Below, in pieces: positions 26,746 to 34,422 of a DNA stretch of 64,000 bases. Where the stretch lies: positions 69,747-133,746 of the forward strand of contig JACKAN010000009.1 of the NCBI GenBank assembly GCA_020635055.1, given 5' to 3'. The notes beneath the pieces are model-generated. The model saw only the letters and a list, made by a program, of their open reading frames with translations. It was not told where the DNA came from and made no database searches. The DNA is from Pseudobdellovibrionaceae bacterium (GTDB lineage: Bacteria; Bdellovibrionota; Bdellovibrionia; Bdellovibrionales; UBA1609). Position 1 is the first letter of the stretch. Every line of letters starts with the position of its first letter. The translations under genes and the position numbers were made by a program.

Positions 26746-27861
26746 CTATTTTTTCATTCTTAGTACCAGTGAATAACTTAAGGATCGACCTTTTGCCTCT
26801 CCACGGGCAATAAGTTTTTTATACTCTAAATCAACAAGGTCTCTTTTGGCGGTTTCCTTACTTGTTTTTGCAATGCTGACATACTTTCTGTTAGTGATTC
26901 CGCCTTCAAAGCCTTCAGGTTCAGCTTCTAGAAGTTTGGACAAAACCTTCTTTTGTCTCTCGTTGAGGTTAATCATATTTGCCTGTTGCCAAAACTTTGA
27001 AATATATAGAGCTTTGTTTATTACTGTGTATGAGTTTTTTAGTGCTTGAGTATAAGTCTCCAAAAACCACTTTATCCAGTCAGTAATATCAAGATCACCC
27101 TTTTGAGTATTTTCTAGAATTTCATAGTAACTTTCTTTTTGACTTTCAATTTGAGAAGACAAACTATAATAACGAGTGTCTATCTGCTCATCTTGAGCAA
27201 GTGCCATCTCAGTAATGGCTCTCGCAATACGACCATTTCCATCCTCAAAAGGGTGAATTGTTAAAAACCATAAATGAGCCAATGCTGCTCGTAATAAGCC
27301 ATCTAGTTTTTGAGGCGGAATATTCCACCAGTTTAAAAAGACTTTCATTTCCATGTTTACTTTTTTAGATGGAGGCGCTTCGTAATGTACAACTTTTTTA
27401 CCTACAGCTCCTGATATAACTTGCATGGGTTCTTTAGTATTGCGCCACCCCCCTACATTAATTTTTATTAACCCCGAGTACCCTGTTGGAAACAAAGCTG
27501 CATGCCAACTGTACAATCTCTCCATAGTTAAATTTGAAGTATAGTTTTTATTAGCATCGAACAACATTTCTACCAGACCCTCGATGAGTCTCTGTGAAGC
27601 TGGTAGCCCCTGGGTTGGCAGTCCTAATCGCCTAGCCACAGAAGAGCGTACGGAGTCTTTATTTAGCAATTCACCTTCTATAGATGAGGTCTTTAAAGCC
27701 TCCTCGATAGTAAAGCTTGCGATATCTTCTAAACCTAGAAGGCTTGCTTGCCCAATTATACTTCCCTGCTCTTTTCTTGCCTGGCCCAATAAAGGAAGTA
27801 CCTTTTCCGAATCCCATGTAAAGGTCGGCCAGGCTTTAAGCTCCCAGATGTAATTTCCCAT
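26746..27861 (-). CDS. Fic-domain AMP-transferase, class II with N-terminal inhibitory helix
   Basis: 371 residues. An N-terminal DUF4172-like segment carries the inhibitory motif TSSIEG (58-63), whose Glu blocks ATP in class II Fic proteins. The Fic core has an intact HPFEDGNGR (~204-212), so catalysis is possible once the inhibitor helix moves. The C-terminal ~90 residues look like a winged helix (NERQKKVLSKLLEAE, ITNRKYVSIAKTSKETAKRDLVDLE), suggesting DNA binding. Upstream lies the HigBA-type module, divergently. Targets of this Fic subclass are usually unknown; it may modify a cellular protein with AMP. Confidence 0.88.
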   Translation of the reverse strand: MGNYIWELKAWPTFTWDSEKVLPLLGQARKEQGSIIGQASLLGLEDIASFTIEEALKTSSIEGELLNKDSVRSSVARRLGLPTQGLPASQRLIEGLVEMLFDANKNYTSNLTMERLYSWHAALFPTGYSGLIKINVGGWRNTKEPMQVISGAVGKKVVHYEAPPSKKVNMEMKVFLNWWNIPPQKLDGLLRAALAHLWFLTIHPFEDGNGRIARAITEMALAQDEQIDTRYYSLSSQIESQKESYYEILENTQKGDLDITDWIKWFLETYTQALKNSYTVINKALYISKFWQQANMINLNERQKKVLSKLLEAEPEGFEGGITNRKYVSIAKTSKETAKRDLVDLEYKKLIARGEAKGRSLSYSLVLRMKK

Positions 27862-28071
27862 TTAGCACTCCTAATCAGTATATAGAATGACCTAATTAAA
27901 CAATATAAACAAGTCATTTTATGACCCGTTTACCGATGTTTTTCAGGTCAAAAGGAAGTGTAATAACATGGAGCAAACATCCACCCGGCTGGTATAACAG
28001 ACCATTGTAGAGGAAGCTGTCTCCCCAACTATTATCCCATCAGGAGAAATTGGGTAAGGTATTGAAAATTC

Positions 28072-28317
28072 ATGAAAAAATTAAGGTTGCTCAAACCAAC
28101 AGTTTTGGTGACAATCTGTCATTCTATCAAAGTGACTGTAGAATTTCTTGGCCCATCTGGCTTGAAAGTCATACGGGGATTCAATGATGAAGCCCTTAGA
28201 GATAACTGGAAGGGTTTTCGCTCTTCCCGCCTTAACAAACAGTGGCGAGTGATTTACAAAGTTGAAAATAAAAAGTTTGAAGTCTACGTCGTCGAAATCA
28301 TTCCACATAAATATTGA
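28072..28317 (+). CDS. RelE/HigB-type toxin
   Basis: 81 residues. The C-terminal two-thirds match the RelE/ParE/HigB mRNA-interferase fold: GLKVIRGFNDEAL, KGFRSSRLNKQWRVIYKV and VEIIPHKY, with the basic and aromatic residues used in ribosome-dependent mRNA cleavage. The toxin-first order with an HTH gene 12 bp behind is typical of higBA. The first ~20 residues match poorly and the ribosome site is weak, so the exact start is uncertain. Confidence 0.75.
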   Translation: MKKLRLLKPTVLVTICHSIKVTVEFLGPSGLKVIRGFNDEALRDNWKGFRSSRLNKQWRVIYKVENKKFEVYVVEIIPHKY

Positions 28318-28328
28318 AGGAAATGAAT

Positions 28329-28594
28329 ATGAAGATTAAAAAAAAGATTTTACAAGAGCAAAAGTCCGCATAGAGTTCACTCCTGCTGGAATGCTAAAAA
28401 CTTTGAGGGAATTGCAGGTGATGACACAAAAAGAACTAGCTGAAAAAGCTGGATTGACTCAACCTAATATTTCCACCATGGAATGTGGGACCAGTCAAAT
28501 TGGCAGAGATCGAGCTTTAAAACTGGCTTTTGCTTTGAAAACACATCCTGCAGTGATTCTCTTTCCTGACTTTGATAGCTCAACTATAGCCTGA
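28329..28594 (+). pseudogene. HigA-like XRE antitoxin, frameshifted at an A8 tract
   Basis: The ATG at 28329 has a strong AAGGA site and begins MKIKKK, but runs out of frame at the A8 run (28338-28345) and stops at 28373. One extra A would join it to the downstream frame, giving KKDFTRAKVRIEFTPAGMLKTLRELQ and a complete HTH: MTQKELAEKAGLTQPNISTME, then IGRDRALKLAFALKTHPAVILFPDFD, the usual HigA end. Without a frameshift, translation could only restart at the ATG at 28391 (67 residues, HTH intact). It may be phase-variable, rescued by transcriptional slippage, inactive, or a sequencing error. Confidence 0.75.
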
Positions 28595-28823
28595 TATTTA
28601 CCTTGAGCCTCAATATCGTTCTCCGGGCATTGGCCGACAAGTCATGATTGAATGTGGGGAAAAATTAAATACTCTAGGAATTGAATCAATTGAGATTTGT
28701 GTTTTTAAACATAACAAGATTGCCAGACGGCTTGTTGAGTTATTTAAATCGCGAATGTTGATGTTTAGGCTAACACCAGGTAATTTTTTAATTATAAGAT
28801 CGCCCACTTTTCATAACAAATGA
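28593..28823 (+). pseudogene. C-terminal remnant of a GNAT acetyltransferase
   Basis: In the frame starting at 28593 the sequence reads DIYLEPQYRSPGIGRQVMIE, CGEKLNTLGIESIEICVFKHN, KIARRLVELF and ends at TGA 28821. This is the acetyl-CoA-binding half of a GNAT domain (Q/R-x-x-G-x-G loop as RSPGIG). An in-frame TAG lies just upstream and there is no start codon, so the N-terminal half is missing. It overlaps the end of the antitoxin gene by 2 bp, which suggests a recombination join. Confidence 0.6.
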
Positions 28824-28928
28824 ATATAAACCTAATAAAAATATATTATATATGTTCCCCCATCTTATTAAAATAATCTCAACAGAATATTGTAAGAAAC
28901 AATAATAAATGAATTGCTAAATACACTC

Positions 28929-28934
28929 TATAAT
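28929..28934 (+). promoter_or_regulatory. Candidate -10 box TATAAT upstream of small secreted protein
   Basis: A perfect TATAAT lies 120 bp before the ATG at 29054, but no good -35 is found at 15-19 bp. The leader between them can form several short hairpins, such as CTTGG-GGGAAA-CCAAG at 28953-28968. Confidence 0.25.
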
Positions 28935-29053
28935 GTTAAGAGTCTGCAGAATCTTGGGGGAAACCAAGAAACAACTGAGAATTATTGGTTTTGAGCGAGC
29001 ATATATCTCGTTCAATTTGTAAGGTACAGAACTTAATAACAATGGAGTATAGT

Positions 29054-29419
29054 ATGAAAAAAGCAATCCTAGGACTATTTGTATTCGCTTTCTCATCTTT
29101 GTCTATGGCGAATGAAACTATCATTACTTGTAAAGGTATGAACACTGGTGGCGCACTGGTAAAACAATTAATTGTTGAGAAAGAGACGTCTGGTCTTGTT
29201 GTAAAAGCCGAGTCTTATGCTGGTGAGGGCTTAAATGAAGTTAATATCCTAAAATCTATTTCGACTCCGACAGCAACTAAATTGATCTTAGAAACAAACG
29301 TTGGTGCTAAAACAAGTTTAGTAATGTCTGGAAAACAAGCTGTAATGCTTTATGAGGCTGAGACAATTGATGACTTAGATGAGAATGGTGCATCTATTGA
29401 ATTCCTCACTTGTAAATAA
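29054..29419 (+). CDS. Small secreted protein of unknown function
   Basis: 121 residues from the ATG at 29054, with GGAG upstream. Signal peptide MKKAILGLFVFAFSSLSMA, then a ~100-residue mature domain starting NETIITCKG and ending FLTCK. Two cysteines near the termini could form a disulfide that closes a beta-sandwich. There is no known family. It is flanked by a gene remnant and accessory genes. Confidence 0.65.
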   Translation: MKKAILGLFVFAFSSLSMANETIITCKGMNTGGALVKQLIVEKETSGLVVKAESYAGEGLNEVNILKSISTPTATKLILETNVGAKTSLVMSGKQAVMLYEAETIDDLDENGASIEFLTCK

Positions 29420-29606
29420 TTTCTTATTTAAATACAGAAAAAAAACAAACCGCCAAGCCCTATTTGTGTATTAGCAAGGACCAAAGGGCTTTGGCCCTAC
29501 TGTTTCATAAGTAGCATGGGTGTGAGTCTATTTAAGATTATAGAAATAAATTGGAATTCTTACTGCTTTTTATTATTTGTAGAAGCAGCGATTTGATCTG
29601 CTCTTT

Positions 29607-29726
29607 ATGAAAAAACTAGAAATATTTTTCAGTGAGGTTGGCTTTTCAGATTATCAACTTATCTCTCATCCTGAAAATCCTGAATGTAAAGAAGAGTTAA
29701 TTTTAAAATTGGAGACAGCCCCATGA
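29607..29726 (+). CDS. Short ORF coupled to DUF952-GNAT gene
   Basis: 39 codons, from an ATG at 29607 to a TGA that overlaps the next gene's ATG (ATGA, 29723-29726). The peptide starts MKKLEIFFSEVGFSDYQLIS. The overlap suggests translational coupling, either as a true small protein or as a leader peptide. There is no family match by eye and the ribosome site is weak. Confidence 0.35.
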   Translation: MKKLEIFFSEVGFSDYQLISHPENPECKEELILKLETAP

Positions 29727-30577
29727 GAACTATTTTTCATATAGCAACCAAGCAGGATTGGGAGACGGCGAAAACTAAAGGGCATTACAGGGTTGACTCT
29801 TTAAATGTGGAGGGCTTCATTCATCTTTCCCGCCCTCATCAAGTTTTAAACGTGGCTAATTTTCTATTTAAGAACCAAAGGAACTTGCTTTTACTTCAGG
29901 TTAACCAAGAATTAGTTACTGCACCTATTAAGTATGAAGGTGATAAAGACAACAAATTCCCTCACCTCTACGGGCCGCTCAATCTTGATGCCGTAGTTGG
30001 TATATTTAACTTTGAAGAAAACAAAGATGGTTTTTCACTTCCTACTATTTTTGATATGGTTGGTGATACTTGCGTTCGACCAGGGTGCCTTGGTGACGAA
30101 GCTGAGATTACCAATGTTCATACACACGCATGGCAACAATCCTATAAAGGAATAGTTCCTGACAGTTATTTGGATTCTCGACCCTTATCTTTTCGTTCCC
30201 GTTTAGTTTGGTGGAAATCTGTAGTCGAAAAGAAAACTTCGGCAAAAGTTTTTGTTGCTGAGTCTGCACAAAATGGAATCATTGGTTTTTGTGCTGTTGA
30301 ACCCGCTCGTGATGAAGAACTCAAAAGCTACGGTGAAATTAGTGCCATTTATTGTTTGAACGAATTTAAAAATAAAGGTATCGGCGCTTCTCTATTCCAC
30401 AGAGGTCATGCACATCTTAAAAGTAAAAATATGTCGAAAATTTACCTTTGGATTTTAAAAGACAATCCCACAATCTCATTTTATGAAAAGATGGGGGGAA
30501 AAAGAATGAAAAAAGAAAAAAGCATCGTCTTAGGAAAACCACTTGTTGAGGTTGTTTATGAGTGGGCTGATCAATAA
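29723..30577 (+). CDS. DUF952-GNAT fusion protein
   Basis: 284 residues. Residues ~1-110 form a DUF952 domain (IFHIATKQDWETAKTKGHY, VEGFIHLSRPHQVLNVANFL, FPHLYGPLNLDAVVG). Residues ~120-280 form a GNAT acetyltransferase (HAWQQSYKGIVPDSYLDS, IIGFCAVEPARDEE, YGEISAIYCLNEFKNKGIGASLF, DNPTISFYEKMGGKR). DUF952 normally occurs alone and has a fold related to ADP-ribosyl-binding enzymes; GNATs transfer acetyl from acetyl-CoA. The fusion implies the two act on one substrate, which is unknown. Confidence 0.8.
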   Translation: MRTIFHIATKQDWETAKTKGHYRVDSLNVEGFIHLSRPHQVLNVANFLFKNQRNLLLLQVNQELVTAPIKYEGDKDNKFPHLYGPLNLDAVVGIFNFEENKDGFSLPTIFDMVGDTCVRPGCLGDEAEITNVHTHAWQQSYKGIVPDSYLDSRPLSFRSRLVWWKSVVEKKTSAKVFVAESAQNGIIGFCAVEPARDEELKSYGEISAIYCLNEFKNKGIGASLFHRGHAHLKSKNMSKIYLWILKDNPTISFYEKMGGKRMKKEKSIVLGKPLVEVVYEWADQ

Positions 30578-30867
30578 TGCGACTAATGCGGCTTTCTGAA
30601 TAGCCATCATTTAGATACGACCACGGAGTTTTGAGTATAAGTAAAGCATCACACCCCCTACCCTTATCTCTCATATTTGACGCGGGCTTTGCCTTACAGA
30701 ACCGGTGTGGTGACTGCCCATGGATGCCACTTCCTGAAAATATTTCTTAATGACATAGCCTAGAAGGCCTTTAATTTGCTTATAATGATTCTTTAATAAC
30801 GGCATCTACTTTGCTCAATTACAGCTTAAGCTCAATTACGAGCCAGTGTTTGTAGGTATGAAAAGTT
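30578..30867. other. Intergenic region, no supported feature
   Basis: About 290 bp without a convincing ORF. No terminator or RNA gene is recognised. Confidence 0.4.
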
Positions 30868-32040
30868 ATGAAGGCCCTATTGATGTTCGTAGTTTTTTTT
30901 GTAAGTTTGCCAGTGTTTGCCGTATCATCAAGATCCTCTGATTCTTTCTATGGTAAGCGAGGAATGAAGTCCTTAAACCTTAACCCATTATTAGCTAATC
31001 CAACTTCTGCCACTTCGGACATAAAGAATTCTTTATTAGAGGGTGTAGATTCAGAGTTTGAAACTAGCACGGCTTTACAGTGGCCACCTCTGCCAAGAGC
31101 TTGGTTAGAATATGCTTCCACTGAATACATTACGTCGAATACATTCTTAGGTTTTAAAGCAAATCCCTTTCTTTTCAGTTTTAAATCCACAGTGGCAGCA
31201 AAATTAAGTTATGATTTTAAATATCAAGTTAAATCCAGTTTTGTGGTGATCACATCTAGAAATATTAACTCTGAAAACAGTAAAAGCTTATTTAAATTTG
31301 ATCAAGGTAGCATGAAGTCCTACCTCACAGTTTCTGAAAGTACACCTATGGTAGGTTTATGTATTTACGAAGTCCAATTTGCCTACGACAAGGGATCTGC
31401 ATTTAATTTTGAAATTTTGGGTAGTGGACAAAATTTAAACAAGGGAAAAATTGAAAGTATTACGAACACTCATTTTTCAAACTTTTTTCAAATTAAAGCA
31501 GATCCTTCAGAGACGGAGAGAACAAATTCTTCATCCTTATATTCCATCGATAATTATAAGGATAAATGCAATCGAATTTACAAACGAAAAATAGAACAGC
31601 AGGTAAATACAGATATTTCTAAGCAAATAATGAGCTTAGTATTTCATAACCATCCAAAAAGCCAATGCACTCCAGATTTAGAAACGACTGACCTTGCTGG
31701 CGACCCTACTTGTAAGGATTGGTTTAATTCTGAAGTGCATCCTATGGTACAAAAAATGACTGTTCCTCGATGTGTATTAAAAGCTGGTGGCATCCACGCT
31801 TGCGAATTACGAGCAAAAGCTGAAGATATTTCTTGCCCATTATATGTAAATTCTGATGATTCTTATTCGGATGTTCCCATAAATAGAGCTTCAAAAATAA
31901 TTACTACTCGGGACACTTTATTTCCCAATTATGCCTGTGACGAAAAAGCACATTTAACATGTGAACTAATATCCAAACCCACTTTTATTGGTAAAATTCA
32001 ATTGGGAACAGCCAAGGCTCGATGTAGAAAACAAACTTAA
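30868..32040 (+). CDS. Exported cysteine-containing protein of unknown function
   Basis: 390 residues with signal peptide MKALLMFVVFFVSLPVFA. The mature region is Ser/Lys-rich, with ten or so cysteines concentrated in the last 130 residues (CTPDLET, PTCKDWF, RCVLKAGGIHACEL, SCPLY, YACDEKAHLTCEL, ARCRK). This indicates a disulfide-rich C-terminal domain after oxidative folding in the periplasm or outside. There is no family match. It could be an adhesin or a protein released toward other cells; that is inference. Confidence 0.65.
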   Translation: MKALLMFVVFFVSLPVFAVSSRSSDSFYGKRGMKSLNLNPLLANPTSATSDIKNSLLEGVDSEFETSTALQWPPLPRAWLEYASTEYITSNTFLGFKANPFLFSFKSTVAAKLSYDFKYQVKSSFVVITSRNINSENSKSLFKFDQGSMKSYLTVSESTPMVGLCIYEVQFAYDKGSAFNFEILGSGQNLNKGKIESITNTHFSNFFQIKADPSETERTNSSSLYSIDNYKDKCNRIYKRKIEQQVNTDISKQIMSLVFHNHPKSQCTPDLETTDLAGDPTCKDWFNSEVHPMVQKMTVPRCVLKAGGIHACELRAKAEDISCPLYVNSDDSYSDVPINRASKIITTRDTLFPNYACDEKAHLTCELISKPTFIGKIQLGTAKARCRKQT

Positions 32041-32050
32041 TCTAAATAAT

Positions 32051-32125
32051 TTATTTTGATTTTAAAATAAAACGGAATACTTTTTCTAAGCGTTTCTTTA
32101 ATGGAAATTTTTTAGCTGGCTTCAT
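32051..32125 (-). CDS. Very small basic ORF with strong ribosome site
   Basis: 24 codons plus stop. The peptide begins MKPAKKFPLKKRLEKVFRF and is rich in Lys/Arg and aromatic residues. AAGGAG lies 6 nt before the ATG, a near-ideal ribosome site. It lies alone between an exported-protein gene and mtnP. It could be a small membrane-active or regulatory peptide; coding status is uncertain. Confidence 0.35.
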   Translation of the reverse strand: MKPAKKFPLKKRLEKVFRFILKSK

Positions 32126-32289
32126 AGAGGGCTCCTTAAATAATTGATTGGACTGTCGATAAAGTCCTATCAAGATTTGTACCCATTTTATTAACTACCA
32201 AATACAGAAATTATTATGTTGTTTCATAGACTTAACTTTTGGAATATCTGAAAAACATGTGTTTATTTCATAAAAGAGACGTAAATTGT

Positions 32290-33138
32290 TTACGCCAACA
32301 ACACGTCCAACCAAGTCCAAGCCTCATGAGGAATTAAATCTCTAGGAGTCATTAAACCGGTGCGAAGTCCACCCTCTGGACAGCTTGTACCCTCGAATAA
32401 TTTTTCGCCTAAGGGTAATAATTGAGTGGCCAGCTCGAAGGCTTTGCTATTGTTGGCTCTCATTACCTCTATTACCTCTTGAAGGGTAACATGGGGGATA
32501 CTGTCATCCCAACAATCGTAATCGGTTACAAAACAACAAGGTAAATAAGATAAACTTGCTTCACGGGCCAATGCGTATTCTGGAAAGTGAGTCATGCCAA
32601 TAATATCGGCTCCCATTTGGCGATAAGAGTTAGATTCGGCTTTGGTAGAAAAGTAGGGGCCTTCAATGCAAACATAAGTCTGACCAAAATGATTGTCCCA
32701 TTTTTTGTTTTTACAAATCTCTTGTGTCTTTTTACTCATGACTTCACAAATAGGCTTAGCTAATGATATATGTCCAACAATTCCATTGCCAAGAAAGCTG
32801 TGTTTACGAATTCCCTTTGTGCGATCGATATACTGATGGGGAACTACCATATCACCTGGTTTAAATTCCTTGCGTAAGCTGCCGACAGCAGAAAATGAAA
32901 TGATGGCCTTGGCTCCATATTTTTTTAATGCAAAAATATTGGCTCTATAATTTAACTCAGAGGGTAAATCCTCATGATTTTCGCCATGGCGTGAAAGGAA
33001 TAAACACTCAATATTATTTATTTTAACTCTTTTAATTCCAGATGAAGATTTTCCAAAGGGGGTTTGCCTGTCTAAGTCTTCAATTGTTTCAAAAGCTTCA
33101 AACTTTTCAAAACCAGACCCGCCTATAATTGCAAACAT
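32290..33138 (-). CDS. mtnP: S-methyl-5'-thioadenosine phosphorylase
   Basis: 282 residues, the usual MTAP length. Motifs: IIGGSGF, LSRHGENHEDLPSELNYRAN, ISFSAVGSL, CIEGPYFSTKAES, IIGMTHFPEYALAREA and VTDYDCWDD. It splits methylthioadenosine with phosphate into adenine and 5-methylthioribose-1-phosphate. The ATG at 33138 has GGGGGA just upstream; an earlier in-frame GTG is rejected. MtnA and a class II aldolase encoded at 39.6-41.3 kb could take its product onward. Confidence 0.93.
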   Translation of the reverse strand: MFAIIGGSGFEKFEAFETIEDLDRQTPFGKSSSGIKRVKINNIECLFLSRHGENHEDLPSELNYRANIFALKKYGAKAIISFSAVGSLRKEFKPGDMVVPHQYIDRTKGIRKHSFLGNGIVGHISLAKPICEVMSKKTQEICKNKKWDNHFGQTYVCIEGPYFSTKAESNSYRQMGADIIGMTHFPEYALAREASLSYLPCCFVTDYDCWDDSIPHVTLQEVIEVMRANNSKAFELATQLLPLGEKLFEGTSCPEGGLRTGLMTPRDLIPHEAWTWLDVLLA

Positions 33139-33187
33139 ATAATCCCCCACTGAAATTAATTTTTACTACGAGCTTGTTATCCCAATT

Positions 33188-33218
33188 CCCTGGCTCAAAG
33201 TAAATAAATGAGCCAGGG
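33188..33218 (-). promoter_or_regulatory. 10-bp perfect hairpin in the mtnP leader
   Basis: CCCTGGCTCA and TGAGCCAGGG form a perfect 10-bp stem with an 11-nt AT-rich loop, 50 bp upstream of the mtnP start. No U-run follows on the mtnP strand. It may be an operator or an RNA element controlling mtnP. No known riboswitch consensus is recognised. Confidence 0.4.
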
Positions 33219-33342
33219 CGACAGGTGACTTTTTATCGTCTGAGGACCTTTAGTTTAAATCACTAAACAATGTCTAGTTCGAAGTCAGTGGATAGAATTT
33301 TTAAGCACTTAAATTACTATGGTTTGAGTATGGTAAATCCAT

Positions 33343-33419
33343 GTATTAAACACAATCTCACAAGTTAAAAAGGCTCTCTGCTTGTCTTTTTAACTTGTGC
33401 GTAATATAAACGACCCTTC
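33343..33419 (+). repeat. 77-bp direct repeat, copy 1, with perfect 14-bp inverted repeat
   Basis: 73 of 77 bases match the copy at 34321-34397. Inside, CACAAGTTAAAAAG (33359-33372) and its exact reverse complement (33386-33399) flank a 13-nt loop. It lies 63-87 bp upstream of an exported-protein ORF. Confidence 0.9.
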
Positions 33420-33506
33420 ACTTGATTTACATAGTAATGAGTAATTCTCCGCTTTTGTAGTGGGTCTACTTTGCCTAAGAATTGCTATTTAAAATTAGAG
33501 TAATTA

Positions 33507-34321
33507 TGAGTTTGAAATCTAGTTTATTATTTATAACAAAAACCACTATATTTCTTCTTTCTGTGCCCGTTTATGCTGTTTCACCAATTGGATTACAAGG
33601 TAGAAAAATTTTATGTAGTGGAATTCTTGAAAATGGCACATTATATCCAAATTTAGTTGAATTTGTTGAAAATAAAAACGGGAAACCTTTTGCAGAACTA
33701 GAAAGAAATATGAGGGCTTCTTGGGACCCCTCTCAATTCACAGATCCCAATAAACATAATCCAAATGAATACTTGTATTTAGTTCACGGAATATTAGATA
33801 GACGAGAATTTAATATAAAAATGAGTCGCTCATTCTTACTTGATGAAGAAAGTAAATGGTCCAAAATTAAGAGCTTAGTTTACAATCCGGATTTAATATC
33901 TGAAATCGATGGAATAAGTGCGTCGGTCATTAGCCAAGATCACTTCGCAACTTTTGCAAATTCAGGATACATTCTCGAAGCAGATTATGAAAATGTATAT
34001 GCTACAAATGGCGGAGACATTGGAAGTGGATTAGGTGGAACTATTGAACATTTAGAAAAACTAAATGAAGCCTTTGGGATTATGTCTCCACAAGATATTC
34101 TACAAAAGAAGGTAATTTATCATAATGAGGTTAAGCTTGCTGGAACTTCAATAAATGGGATCAAAATAAAAGTGATTGGTATATTTATAAAATATTTAAA
34201 ACCTGATGAATTCTCAATTCCAAATGAAAGACTTAAGGAGTTTACTCAATTGGCAAAAGAGCGGAATTTGCCCATTGTTTATATACATGATGAAACTAGC
34301 TTGAAACCAAGGCCCTATTAG
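33507..34321 (+). CDS. Exported protein of unknown function between two 77-bp direct repeats
   Basis: About 271 residues from the ATG at 33507 (an alternative upstream start is at 33482). Signal peptide MSLKSSLLFITKTTIFLLSVPVYA. The mature domain has GRKILCSGILENGTLYPNLV and, near the C-terminus, ELAKERNLPIVYIHDET-like strands. There is no recognised family. The stop codon overlaps the first base of the second repeat copy, so the gene plus one repeat forms a ~978-bp unit. Confidence 0.6.
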
Positions 34322-34397
34322 TATTAAACACAATCTCACAAGTTAAAAAGGCTCTCTGCTTGTCTTTTCCGCCTGTGCGTAATATAAACGACCCTTC
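34321..34397 (+). repeat. 77-bp direct repeat, copy 2
   Basis: Same element as 33343-33419. All four mismatches fall in the right arm of the inverted repeat, which destroys the hairpin here. It starts at the last base of the exported-protein stop codon and ends 25 bp before the ABC-F start codon. Confidence 0.9.
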
Positions 34398-34422
34398 TCT
34401 AAAAATAGCAAAGGAATGAGAC

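Noticed and set aside
33343..34397. Integron cassette with attC sites
   Set aside because: No GTTRRRY/RYYYAAC boxes in the expected places, and the inverted repeat has a 13-nt loop without L-box structure; no integrase nearby.
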